Assembly (NCBI RefSeq): GCF_014596445.1 | Contig: NZ_MECL01000091.1 | Location: 1-37,928 of the forward strand | Direction of reading: 5' to 3' | From: Streptomyces sp. CBMA29 | Lineage (GTDB): Bacteria; Actinomycetota; Actinomycetes; Streptomycetales; Streptomycetaceae | DNA: 37,928 nt | Part shown: piece by piece, positions 17,595-24,575 of the stretch | Numbering within the stretch: position 1 is the stretch's first letter | Layout: every line of letters begins with the position of its first letter | Translations under genes and position numbers: made by a program | Notes under the pieces: generated by a model | What the model was told of the DNA's origin: nothing | Seen by the model: the letters and a program-made list of their open reading frames with translations, nothing else | The model's database searches: none

Positions 17595-17840
17595 TCAGGC
17601 GATCGAGCCGACCTTGTCCACGATCCCGGCCGCGCCCTCCGCCTTCGCGCAGTGCCCGCCGCAGTACCAGTGGCCGTCCACCTCCACGCCGTGTCCGACG
17701 ATCCGCACCCGGCAGTGCTCGCAGATCGGCGCCATACGGTGGATGGCGCACTCGAAGCTGTCGAAGACGTGCACCGCGCCTTGGGCGTGCACCTCGAAGC
17801 TCATGACGTAGTCGTTACCGCAAACCTCACATCGGGCCAT
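17595..17840 (-). CDS. Small cysteine-rich zinc-ribbon-like protein
   Basis: An 81-residue protein beginning MARCEVCGNDYVMSFEVHAQ and containing FECAIHRMAPICEHC and HWYCGGHCAKAEG. Eight cysteines in CxxC-like pairs plus several histidines suggest two treble-clef or LIM-like zinc sites. There is no signal peptide. The ATG at 17840 has no strong ribosome binding site (CTGGGC). It sits between SURF1 and an exonuclease on the same strand; function unknown. Confidence 0.75.
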   Translation of the reverse strand: MARCEVCGNDYVMSFEVHAQGAVHVFDSFECAIHRMAPICEHCRVRIVGHGVEVDGHWYCGGHCAKAEGAAGIVDKVGSIA

Positions 17841-17922
17841 GTGCCCAGGCTGCGGCCGTGAGCGCGCCGGGGCAACGCGGGAGGCCCCGCGTCGCGCGAG
17901 AGTCACCTGGATGGAGGCCCGC

Positions 17923-17948
17923 CCTGTCCGGCCCCGGAGCCGGACAGG
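17923..17948 (-). terminator. Terminator after the exonuclease gene
   Basis: CCTGTCCGGC (17923-17932) and GCCGGACAGG (17939-17948) form a perfect 10-bp stem with a 6-nt loop, starting 3 nt past the TAG stop of the exonuclease gene. Confidence 0.7.
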
Positions 17949-17950
17949 CC

Positions 17951-18958
17951 CTAGCCGTGCACGCCCGCCGCGGGCGTGACGGCCTTGAGGAGTTCGGTGA
18001 AGCGGGCCTCGTCGATGACCGGGGTGGCGAACTGGCGGGCCTTGACGGCCTTCGAGGTGGGGGAGTCCGGGTCGTTCGTGACCAGCAGGCTGGTGAGGCG
18101 GCTGACGCTGGAGGCGACGTGCAGCCCGGCGTCGGTGGCGCGGTCCTCCAGCAACTCGCGGTCGATGCCGGTGTCGCCGGAGAAGGCGACCCGCATCCCC
18201 TGGACCAGGGCCCCGTCGGGGGCGAGGCGACCGGGGTTGGGATACGGGCACGCGGGCCGTTTGCGGGCCGGGCGCCAGCCGGTGGCGCGGTACGAGCCGG
18301 GCCCGTAGGAGGCGCCGGGGCGCGGCGAGGGGACCGTGTCCGAGCCGTCGACCCACTCGGTCAGCGGGCGGCAGGTGTGCAGGGGCAGGGGGAGACTGGT
18401 CGCGGCGGCCAGGTGCAGGCTCGGGCGGAACGCCTCGGCCAGGACGCGCGCGTCGTCCAGCGCGTGGTGGGCGCGCCGCTGCTCGACCCCGTAGTACGCG
18501 GCCAGCGACTCCAGTTTGTGGTTGGCCAGGGGCAGCCGCAGCTCCTTGGCCAGGACGATGGTGCACAGCCGCTGCTCGACGGGCGCCACGGACCGGGCGC
18601 GCGCGTACTCGCGGGCGAGCATCGACCAGTCGAAGACCGCGTTGTGCGCCACCAGGACGCGCCCCGCGAGGCGTTCGGCGAGCTGGTCGGCGATCTCGGG
18701 GAAGAGCGGGGCGTCGGCGAGCATCGCGCTGGTGAGTCCGTGGATCCACACCGGGCCGGGGTCGCGCAGCGGGTTGACGGGCGAATACCAGTGGTCCTGG
18801 ACCTCGCCGCGGGCGCTCAGCCGGTACACCGCCGCGGACACTATCCGGTCGTCCCGGCCGAGCCCCGTGGTCTCGACGTCGACCACGGCGTAACCGTCCG
18901 GATAGGCGGGAGGCCACGGGGACGGCGGCGGTGTCTGGGCGGCCAGGTTGTCGAGCAT
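17951..18958 (-). CDS. DEDDh 3'-5' exonuclease fused to a BRCT domain
   Basis: A 335-residue protein. The DEDDh exonuclease spans about 20-185: YAVVDVETTGLG (Asp27, Glu29), VLVAHNAVFDWSML for the second Asp, and AHHALDDARVLAEAF for the catalytic His and last Asp. A proline/arginine-rich linker follows, then a BRCT-like domain from about 245 (GMRVAFSGDTGIDRELLEDR, then LLVTNDPDSPTSKAVKARQF), as found in DNA ligase and DNA polymerase III epsilon-like proteins. It probably trims DNA or RNA 3' ends in repair or replication. ATG at 18958 lies 8 nt after TATTCT; a GTG two codons earlier (18964) is the alternative. Confidence 0.88.
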   Translation of the reverse strand: MLDNLAAQTPPPSPWPPAYPDGYAVVDVETTGLGRDDRIVSAAVYRLSARGEVQDHWYSPVNPLRDPGPVWIHGLTSAMLADAPLFPEIADQLAERLAGRVLVAHNAVFDWSMLAREYARARSVAPVEQRLCTIVLAKELRLPLANHKLESLAAYYGVEQRRAHHALDDARVLAEAFRPSLHLAAATSLPLPLHTCRPLTEWVDGSDTVPSPRPGASYGPGSYRATGWRPARKRPACPYPNPGRLAPDGALVQGMRVAFSGDTGIDRELLEDRATDAGLHVASSVSRLTSLLVTNDPDSPTSKAVKARQFATPVIDEARFTELLKAVTPAAGVHG

Positions 18959-19020
18959 GGTCACAGAGAATACGGCTCGCCACTGACAGCTACCGCCACC
19001 CGCTTTCCTTACTTGCGGGT

Positions 19021-19233
19021 AACAAGGTCTGGCGGGTGCCCTGTACGCGCCTTTACGGTGCGCTCACGCCCCAACTCCCCGATGTCGTGCTGTGGTCCAA
19101 GAACGTCGCCACCGACAACCCGCTGCGGGTCGCCACCCACGAGTACGCCGCCCTCGCCCGCGACCTCTCCGCGGCCCCCACCTGGCGCGCCCGCGCGCGA
19201 TGGGCGAGCGCACCGCCCTCAAGGCGCTGGTGA
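19021..19233 (+). pseudogene. Remnant of a sterol desaturase/fatty acid hydroxylase C-terminus
   Basis: The frame reads LYGALTPQLPDVVLWSKNVA then TDNPLRVATHEYAALARDLS and AAPTWRARARW before a stop at 19231. The pattern TKNV-x-T-x-NPLRVA-x-HEYAA-x-(A/V)RD-x(3)-APTWR is how sterol desaturase family proteins end. The histidine-cluster catalytic domain that should precede it is absent: upstream is the divergent start region of the exonuclease gene, only 60 bp away. No ribosome binding site is visible. It is probably a decayed gene, though a 66-residue product from GTG 19036 cannot be ruled out. Confidence 0.5.
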
Positions 19234-19292
19234 AGCCCTGAGGGCGGTACGCGTCCGGTAACAGCCGTGCGTGCGGGGCGACGTGGCGGGCG

Positions 19293-20858
19293 CTACCTGG
19301 TGACGGCGTTCAGCGCGTCCACGATGCCGTGACCGTAGAAGCTGTTGTACGCCCTCGGCCCGGTGCAGGTGGCGTCCTGCGCGGGCCCGGTCGGGCAGCC
19401 GGGGTTCTTCGCCTCGATCTTGAGCAGCGCCTGGAGCTGCGCGGGCGAGGCGTGCGGGTGACGGCTCTTGATCAGCGCCGCGACCGCCGCCACGTGCGGG
19501 CTGGCCATCGAAGTGCCCTGGAGATAGCCGTACTTGCCGCCGGGCAGCGTCGACAGGATGCGGCCGTTGCCGGACGGGGTGTCGGGGATCTGGTTGCCGT
19601 CGCCGCCGGGCGCGGCCACGTCGATCACGGTCAGGCCGTAACTGGAGTAGTACGACTTGAGGTTCTGGGCGCCGGTCGCGGAGACCGTGACGACGCCGGG
19701 CAGTTGGGTCGGGAGGTCGAGGCACACGTGCGGGTCGACGGTGCGGGTGACCGCGGTGGAGTCGTCAGGGCTCGATGTGTCGGTCAGGGCGTGGGAGTTG
19801 AGGTCGTCGTCGCTGTTGCCCGCGGCGGCGACGTTCAGTACGCCCTTGCGCTCGGAGTACGCGGCGGCGCGCTTGACGGCGTCCACGATGGCCCGCTGGT
19901 CGGGGTCGCTCGGGCAGTTGTAGAGCCACGGGTCGATGTAGTAGCTGTTGTTGGTGACCGCGATGCCGTGGTCGGCGGCGAAGACGAAGGCGCAGACCAC
20001 GCTCTCCGGGTAGAACAGCGCGGTGCCCGGCTCGCTGACCTTGATCGCCGCGATCTTCACACCGGGCGCGACCCCGGCCACGCCGATCCCGTTGCGCGCG
20101 GCGGCGATCTCACCGGCCACGTGGGTGCCGTGGTAGTCGGCCGCCGGGTCCCAGGGGTGCCAGGCGCCCGGTGAGGTGTCGGCGACGCCGCCGACGCAGC
20201 TCGCGGACTGCTTGGCGGAGAAGTTCGCCGCCAGGTCGGGGTGGGTGTCGTCCACACCGGTGTCGATGATGCCGACGGTCACCTTGGAACTGCCCGGATT
20301 GACCGCGGCCGCCTTGTCGGCCCGGATCGCCCGCAGATCCCACTGGTCGGCCTCAAGAGGCTCCTGGCCGGGCGCCTGGTGCGCCGAGGCGGCGGCCACC
20401 TCGGCCGCGGTCAGCGTCCGCACCCCGCCCGCCTGCGTCGTCGCGGACGGCTCGATGGCCGCGGTCCTGGTCGCGCCCGCGCTCCGTACGCCGTGGACGC
20501 GCCGCAGCGTCGCGCCGAAGGCCGGGTTGGCCGAGTGCACGACGATGACGCCTATCCGGTCGTACGCGATCACCACCTGGCCGCCGGCCCGCTCTATCGC
20601 GCGCTCCACCGATCGCTGCGTGCCGCGCCCGCCGTCGACGTTGACGACGTACGACAGCAACGGGCCGTCCGTGCGCGGCGGTTGAGAGCCGTGCGAGGCG
20701 GAACCGGCGGCGTCGAAGGAGGCCGTGGAAGAGGTGGAAGCGGAGGAAGCGGAGGCCGGGGCGGCTCCGGGGAGTACGGCGAGGGCGGCTGCCGTCGCCA
20801 GACCGAGACCGGCCGCGAGCGCGCGGCGGCGCCGGGGGAGGCCGGGAAGCGGAACCAT
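19293..20858 (-). CDS. Secreted subtilisin-like serine protease (S8 family)
   Basis: A 521-residue exported protease. Residues 1-36 form a signal peptide (RRRR, then ALAAGLGLATAAALAVLPGA) with cleavage near ASA. A propeptide of the inhibitor I9 type follows (YVVNVDGG, then VVIAYDRIGVIVVHS). The catalytic triad is Asp199 in GIIDTGVDDTHPDL, His243 in DYHGTHVAGE and Ser450 in GTSMASPHVAA; the oxyanion Asn is in NVAAAGNSDDD. ATG at 20858 has GGAG six bases upstream. A 13-bp perfect hairpin lies 24 nt upstream of the start. It is not preceded by an obvious partner gene. Confidence 0.95.
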   Translation of the reverse strand: MVPLPGLPRRRRALAAGLGLATAAALAVLPGAAPASASSASTSSTASFDAAGSASHGSQPPRTDGPLLSYVVNVDGGRGTQRSVERAIERAGGQVVIAYDRIGVIVVHSANPAFGATLRRVHGVRSAGATRTAAIEPSATTQAGGVRTLTAAEVAAASAHQAPGQEPLEADQWDLRAIRADKAAAVNPGSSKVTVGIIDTGVDDTHPDLAANFSAKQSASCVGGVADTSPGAWHPWDPAADYHGTHVAGEIAAARNGIGVAGVAPGVKIAAIKVSEPGTALFYPESVVCAFVFAADHGIAVTNNSYYIDPWLYNCPSDPDQRAIVDAVKRAAAYSERKGVLNVAAAGNSDDDLNSHALTDTSSPDDSTAVTRTVDPHVCLDLPTQLPGVVTVSATGAQNLKSYYSSYGLTVIDVAAPGGDGNQIPDTPSGNGRILSTLPGGKYGYLQGTSMASPHVAAVAALIKSRHPHASPAQLQALLKIEAKNPGCPTGPAQDATCTGPRAYNSFYGHGIVDALNAVTR

Positions 20859-20881
20859 GGGATCTCCAATCGTCCATCAAC

Positions 20882-20910
20882 CGTCGGACGGCAGGGTCTG
20901 CCGTCCGACG
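20882..20910. terminator. Perfect 13-bp hairpin upstream of the protease gene
   Basis: CGTCGGACGGCAG (20882-20894) and CTGCCGTCCGACG (20898-20910) are perfectly complementary around a 3-nt loop. It could terminate the small minus-strand gene ending at 21002, or lie in the 5' leader of the protease mRNA as a stability or regulatory element. Position alone does not decide. Confidence 0.6.
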
Positions 20911-21001
20911 TGTGCATGACGAAGGAAACTAGTGCCCAACGGCCGGTCAAAGAAGCGCAATTCCACGGATCGGTCGGAATTTCCCTGTGGCCGACGGCGG
21001 T

Positions 21002-21238
21002 TCAGCCATACCGGCGGCCGGATCGCAGCGCGGCGATGCTCAGCGGCGGCAGTCGGACCCGCCGCGCGTACCAGCCGGTGGGCGCGGCGACGCCGGGTCC
21101 CGGCCGGGCGGCGGCCGGTCCCGTGAGCAGGCCGGCGGGCAGGTCGGCGGGCAGCCGTACGCTCCCGTACGGCCTGCGGGCCGGGAGTCGCGGCCGGTGC
21201 GACGGGGGAGGAGGGGGCGGGGGCGGAGGTGGGGTCAT
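21002..21238 (-). CDS. Small proline-rich hypothetical protein
   Basis: A 78-residue frame beginning MTPPPPPPPPPPSHRPRLPA and ending with RVRLPPLSIAALRSGRRYG. The ATG at 21238 has GAGGA nine bases upstream, and nearly all third positions are G or C, as in the surrounding real genes. It is basic, with no membrane segment, and I recognise no family. It fills part of a 758-bp gap between the protease and moaA. Chance is possible because proline runs are easily generated in GC-rich DNA. Confidence 0.4.
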   Translation of the reverse strand: MTPPPPPPPPPPSHRPRLPARRPYGSVRLPADLPAGLLTGPAAARPGPGVAAPTGWYARRVRLPPLSIAALRSGRRYG

Positions 21239-21440
21239 CGCGGCGAGTCCTCGGCGGTCCTGGGCGGCGGTCCCCGGCCGGCGGAGCGGCGGGGGACGGT
21301 GACGGCGTGGTGGGCACCGCCGGGCTGTCCAACGAACCGGCCGCGCCGCGGTGTCGGTGTGCGGCGCCCGGTGACCTGGTCGCAGGACACGGGCGGCGCG
21401 GCGGGCGAGCTCATGACGACCGGACGGTGGGCAGGTGTTT

Positions 21441-21478
21441 CAACAAATTGTTGTAAAACGGCGCCCGTCGCGTACGCT
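21441..21478 (+). promoter_or_regulatory. AT-rich palindrome overlapping a possible promoter upstream of moaA
   Basis: CAACAA-A-TTGTTG (21441-21453) is a perfect palindrome with 6-bp arms in an AT-rich patch unlike its surroundings. TTGTAA (21451-21456) and TACGCT (21473-21478), 16 nt apart, could be the -35 and -10 of a promoter reading toward moaA, 140 nt downstream. The layout suggests a repressor operator over the -35 box; the MarR family often uses such sites. Apart from this and the small frame at 21002-21238, the 20911-21616 stretch holds nothing I can name. Confidence 0.45.
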
Positions 21479-21616
21479 GCACCGACAGGGCTCCACCCGC
21501 CCGGCGGCCCCGCCGGGTTGTCCGTGCGACGTCATAGGGTGGAGGGACGGCGGCGCGCCGAGCGCCCGCCGCAGGAGCGACGGCGCACACAAGCGTCCAG
21601 GAGGGAGGCGGAGCCG

Positions 21617-22606
21617 GTGCTGACCGACACCTACGGCCGAGTGGCGACCGACCTGCGCGTCTCCCTCACCGACCGCTGCAATCTGCGCTGCACCTACTGC
21701 ATGCCGGAAGAGGGCCTCCAGTGGCTGGCCAAGCCCGATCTGCTCACGGACGACGAGATCGTCCGGATGGTCGGGATCGCGGTCCACGAACTGGGCGTCA
21801 CCGACGTCCGCTTCACCGGCGGCGAGCCGCTGCTGCGGCCCGGCCTGGTCGGCATCGTCGAGCGCTGCGCGGCCCTGGAGCCGCGCCCCCGGCTGTCGCT
21901 GACCACCAACGGCATCGGACTGCGCCGCACCGCCGACGCCCTGCGCGCCGCGGGCCTCGACCGGGTCAATGTCTCCCTCGACACTCTGCGCCCCGAGGTC
22001 TTCCACACCCTCACCCGCCGCGACCGGCACCATGACGTCGTCGCGGGCCTGGCGGCGGCGGCCGACGCGGGCCTGACCCCGGTGAAGATCAACACGGTGC
22101 TGATGCGCGGTGTCAACGACGACGAGGCGCCCGACCTGCTGGCCTGGGCCGTCGAGCGGGGATACGAACTGCGGTTCATCGAGCAGATGCCGCTGGACGC
22201 GCAGCACGGCTGGCAGCGCACCGACATGGTCACCGCCGACGAGATACTCGACCGCCTGCGGACCCGCTTCACCCTGACCACCGAAGGCGAGACGGTCCGC
22301 GGCTCCGCGCCCGCCGAGCGCTGGCTGGTCGACGGCGGCCCGGCCACGGTCGGCGTCATCGGCTCGGTCACCCGGCCGTTCTGCCGCGCCTGCGACCGCA
22401 CCCGGCTCACCGCCGACGGCCAGGTCCGCAACTGCCTGTTCGCCCGCGAGGAGTCCGACCTGCGCGGCCCGCTGCGCTCCGGCGCCGACGACGAGCGGAT
22501 GGCGGAGCTGTGGCGGGCGGCGATGTGGGGCAAGAAGGCGGGCTCGGGCCTCGACGACCCGGCCTTCCTCCAGCCCGACCGCCCCATGTCGGCCATCGGC
22601 GGCTGA
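21617..22606 (+). CDS. moaA: GTP 3',8-cyclase MoaA
   Basis: A 329-residue radical SAM enzyme that converts GTP to 3',8-cyclo-GTP, the first step of molybdenum cofactor synthesis. The SAM-binding cluster motif CNLRCTYC lies at Cys21, Cys25 and Cys28. The SAM-contacting FTGGEPLLRPG is near 63. The second, GTP-binding cluster is given by FCRACDRTRL and the cysteine in VRNCLF near 260-280. The protein ends in the invariant GG needed for activity. GTG at 21617 has AGGGAGG eight bases upstream. No other Moco gene lies in the window. The stop codon lies inside a 16-bp tandem duplication. Confidence 0.96.
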   Translation: MLTDTYGRVATDLRVSLTDRCNLRCTYCMPEEGLQWLAKPDLLTDDEIVRMVGIAVHELGVTDVRFTGGEPLLRPGLVGIVERCAALEPRPRLSLTTNGIGLRRTADALRAAGLDRVNVSLDTLRPEVFHTLTRRDRHHDVVAGLAAAADAGLTPVKINTVLMRGVNDDEAPDLLAWAVERGYELRFIEQMPLDAQHGWQRTDMVTADEILDRLRTRFTLTTEGETVRGSAPAERWLVDGGPATVGVIGSVTRPFCRACDRTRLTADGQVRNCLFAREESDLRGPLRSGADDERMAELWRAAMWGKKAGSGLDDPAFLQPDRPMSAIGG

Positions 22607-22666
22607 ACCGCCGCCTCGCTGAACCGCCGCCTCGCGGGGCCGTCCCCTCGCGGAGCCGTCCCCTCG
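22603..22666. repeat. 16-bp tandem units beginning at the moaA stop codon
   Basis: CTGAACCGCCGCCTCG occurs twice in tandem (22603-22618, 22619-22634), and the first copy contains the moaA TGA. Two further 16-bp units, CGGGGCCGTCCCCTCG and CGGAGCCGTCCCCTCG, follow directly and differ from each other by one base. Confidence 0.85.
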
Positions 22667-22689
22667 TGGGTCCGGGGCCCGTCGCGCCG

Positions 22690-22941
22690 CTACTCCGCCC
22701 GCTCCCGCTCTCCCCGCTCCCACTCCGCCAGCGGCACGACGTCCTTCAGGAACCCGCGCATCCCCAGGAACTGCGACAGGTGCTCGCGGTGCTCGTCGCA
22801 CGCCAGCCACGTCTTGCGCCGCTCCGGCGGGTGGATCTTGGGGTTGTTCCAGGCCAGCACCCACACGGCGGGGGTACGGCAGTCCTTGGCCGAGCAGATC
22901 GGCTTCTCGTTCTCGTTCACAGTGTTCCCGGCATCGCTCAC
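22690..22941 (-). CDS. Small conserved protein with a probable zinc site
   Basis: An 83-residue protein beginning VSDAGNTVNENEKPICSAKD. Recognisable parts are CSAKDCRTPAVWVLAWNNPK and TWLACDEHREHLSQFLGMRG then FLKDVVPLAEWE; the CxxxxC and CxxHxxH pattern suggests zinc binding. I have seen homologues labelled acetone carboxylase in Streptomyces annotations, which cannot be correct at this size. GTG at 22941 lies 7 nt after TTTACT and may be leaderless; GTG at 22920 is the alternative. It converges on moaA. Function unknown. Confidence 0.75.
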   Translation of the reverse strand: MSDAGNTVNENEKPICSAKDCRTPAVWVLAWNNPKIHPPERRKTWLACDEHREHLSQFLGMRGFLKDVVPLAEWERGERERAE

Positions 22942-23087
22942 GACGCCCAGTAAACAGAACCGCCGCCGGGCATGGCGACGCCGGGCAGCCACGGGGGGAG
23001 CCGCCCGGCGTCGGTCCGTCGCTCCGACGGGGGATGCGGAGCGCGTACGAAGTATGTCACGCGCTCAACCGTCCGTGGAGTGGAACT

Positions 23088-23468
23088 TCACGATTGATCT
23101 GAGCTTTTCTTGAGGTTCGGCGGCACGGGTACCGGCGCCGGCTCGCCGCGGCCCTCAGGATCGGACGGATCGCTCATTTCGAGCATCGGCCTGGCCTGCG
23201 GAAGGACGAACGACGACGGCAGCGAGGGCACGTTCTCCCGGCCCGCGTTCGCGAACACCACCGCCACGTACGGCAGCAGCAGCCCGATCACGAGCATCCC
23301 CCAGGCCAGTACCCGCTCCACGTCCCAGAGCACCACGGTGAGGACCACCGAGAGGGTACGGATCGACATCGAGATGATGTACCTGCGCTGCCGTCCGGCC
23401 ACGTCCTCGGTCAGACCGGTACGCGCTCCCGTGATCTGGAAGACCTCAGGCCCGCCCTGCTTCCGCAT
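23088..23468 (-). CDS. DUF3099 family membrane protein
   Basis: A 126-residue protein with the DUF3099 opening FQITGARTGLTEDVAGRQRR followed by YIISMSIRTLS. Two membrane spans lie at about 38-55 and 58-78 (VLAWGMLVIGLLLPYVAVVF). The cytoplasmic tail is polar and proline-rich, with NAGRENVPSLPSSFVLPQAR as the conserved part. ATG at 23468 has GGAG five bases upstream. It is found throughout Streptomyces, and its function is not known to me. The 239 bp between it and the divergent GlsB-like gene must hold both promoters, but I could not place them. Confidence 0.85.
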   Translation of the reverse strand: MRKQGGPEVFQITGARTGLTEDVAGRQRRYIISMSIRTLSVVLTVVLWDVERVLAWGMLVIGLLLPYVAVVFANAGRENVPSLPSSFVLPQARPMLEMSDPSDPEGRGEPAPVPVPPNLKKSSDQS

Positions 23469-23707
23469 CGCGCTCCACCACCCGCTCGCTCCGCCGGACT
23501 CTCCTGAGCACGGGTCGGCGCCCGGCCCGGCCTCACCACGGTACGCCGCGTACCGCCCGCCTTCGATAGCGGGGGCGCCATCCGTGCGCCGCCGCTGCCG
23601 GGCCGTACGGCGGACGGCCCACTCGACATGCGGCGTAGCCGGAGCGGGCACAGACTGGCCGGACGAGTGCCGGGCGTACGCCGTCCGGACGCGAGGAGGC
23701 GAGTGAC

Positions 23708-23992
23708 ATGGGTTGGTTGTGGGCGATCATCGTCGGTCTGGTGCTGGGTCTGATCGCCAAGGCGATCCTCCCCGGCAAGCAGTCCCTGCCGCTGTGGCTC
23801 ACCGTGATCTGCGGTATGGGCGGCAGCATTCTCGGCAACGCCGTGTCCACGTGGATCGGCGTCAACGACACCAAGGGCATCGACTGGACCCGGCACGTGC
23901 TGCAACTCATCGGCGCCGTCGTCATCGTGGCGATCGGCGACGCCCTGTGGTCGATGTTCAAGGGCACGCGCAAGACCGCCGCACCGCGGTGA
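23708..23992 (+). CDS. GlsB/YeaQ/YmgE family small membrane protein
   Basis: A 94-residue protein with three hydrophobic segments: MGWLWAIIVGLVLGLIAKAI, then LPLWLTVICGMGGSILGNAV and LQLIGAVVIVAIGDALWSMF. The Gly-rich pattern GLIAK and GMGGSILG marks the GlsB/YeaQ/YmgE (transglycosylase-associated) family, usually stress-induced. GAGGAGG ten bases before the ATG is a strong ribosome binding site. Its stop codon is inside a 16-bp repeat shared with the end of the convergent kptA gene. Confidence 0.9.
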   Translation: MGWLWAIIVGLVLGLIAKAILPGKQSLPLWLTVICGMGGSILGNAVSTWIGVNDTKGIDWTRHVLQLIGAVVIVAIGDALWSMFKGTRKTAAPR

Positions 23993-24012
23993 CGCCCGCA
24001 CCGCGGTGACGC
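23980..24012. repeat. 16-bp direct repeat spanning the stop of the GlsB-like gene
   Basis: CGCACCGCGGTGACGC occurs at 23980-23995 and again at 23997-24012. The first copy contains the TGA stop (23990-23992), and the second ends one base before the kptA stop. Each copy contains the palindrome ACCGCGGT, which might serve as a weak terminator. Confidence 0.85.
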
Positions 24013-24570
24013 TCAGCCCGTGGGGTGCCGCCGCAGCCACCGCGGCGGCACCCGGTCGGTCAGCCACACACCGTTGGCGCTGATCCGGAAGACATGACCC
24101 TCGGCGGCCAGCCCCCTGGCGTCCACCGCGAGCACCACAGGACGGCCGTGCCGTGACCCCACGCGCACGGCCGTCTCCACGTCCGCCGACAGGTGCACGT
24201 CCTGCCGGGACATCGGCTTGAGCCCTTCGGCCAGGATCAGCGGCAGCGTGGCGGACGCCGTGCCGTGGTAGAGCGTGTCCGGCGGCTCCGCGGCCTCCAG
24301 CCCCAGCCGTACGGGCACGGAGTGCCCCTGGCTGGCCCGTATCCGGCGGCCGTCCCCGGAGTACGCGAACCTCTTCTTGTCGTTGGTCGCCACCACATGG
24401 TCCAGCTCGGCCCGCGAGAAGCGGCGGCCCCTGGCGGCGCACGCCGCGATCAGCTCGTCCACGTCCGCCCACCCGGCCTCGTCGAGGGTGAGGCCGACGC
24501 TGTCGGGCTGGTGCCGCAGCACCATCGACAGGAACCTGGAGATCCTGACCTTCCTCTTCTCGTCGGGCAC
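24013..24570 (-). CDS. kptA: RNA 2'-phosphotransferase, KptA/Tpt1 family
   Basis: A 185-residue enzyme. Tpt1/KptA moves an internal RNA 2'-phosphate to NAD+, giving ADP-ribose 1'',2''-cyclic phosphate. The N-terminal winged-helix part has [19 protein letters not shown] and [12 protein letters not shown]. The ADP-ribosyltransferase-like part has [20 protein letters not shown], then MSRQDVHLS, and later [13 protein letters not shown] and [19 protein letters not shown]. The length is typical. GTG at 24570 lies 5 nt after the pmbA stop, with a GGGGG sequence about 10 nt upstream, so it is the third gene of a tldD-pmbA-kptA operon. The bacterial role is unclear because most bacteria lack 2'-phosphate splice junctions. 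Confidence 0.93.
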   Translation of the reverse strand: MPDEKRKVRISRFLSMVLRHQPDSVGLTLDEAGWADVDELIAACAARGRRFSRAELDHVVATNDKKRFAYSGDGRRIRASQGHSVPVRLGLEAAEPPDTLYHGTASATLPLILAEGLKPMSRQDVHLSADVETAVRVGSRHGRPVVLAVDARGLAAEGHVFRISANGVWLTDRVPPRWLRRHPTG

Positions 24571-24575
24571 GGGTG

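Noticed and set aside
17858..19261. 467-codon plus-strand frame opposite the exonuclease gene
   Set aside because: A shadow of the exonuclease; only the last part of a different frame shows a desaturase-like remnant.
20987..21616. N-terminal extension of MoaA by 210 codons in an open frame
   Set aside because: The extension is low complexity and the conserved enzyme starts at 21617 with a good ribosome binding site.
21440..22864. 474-codon minus-strand frame opposite moaA
   Set aside because: No domain; moaA carries both iron-sulfur cluster motifs and the C-terminal GG.
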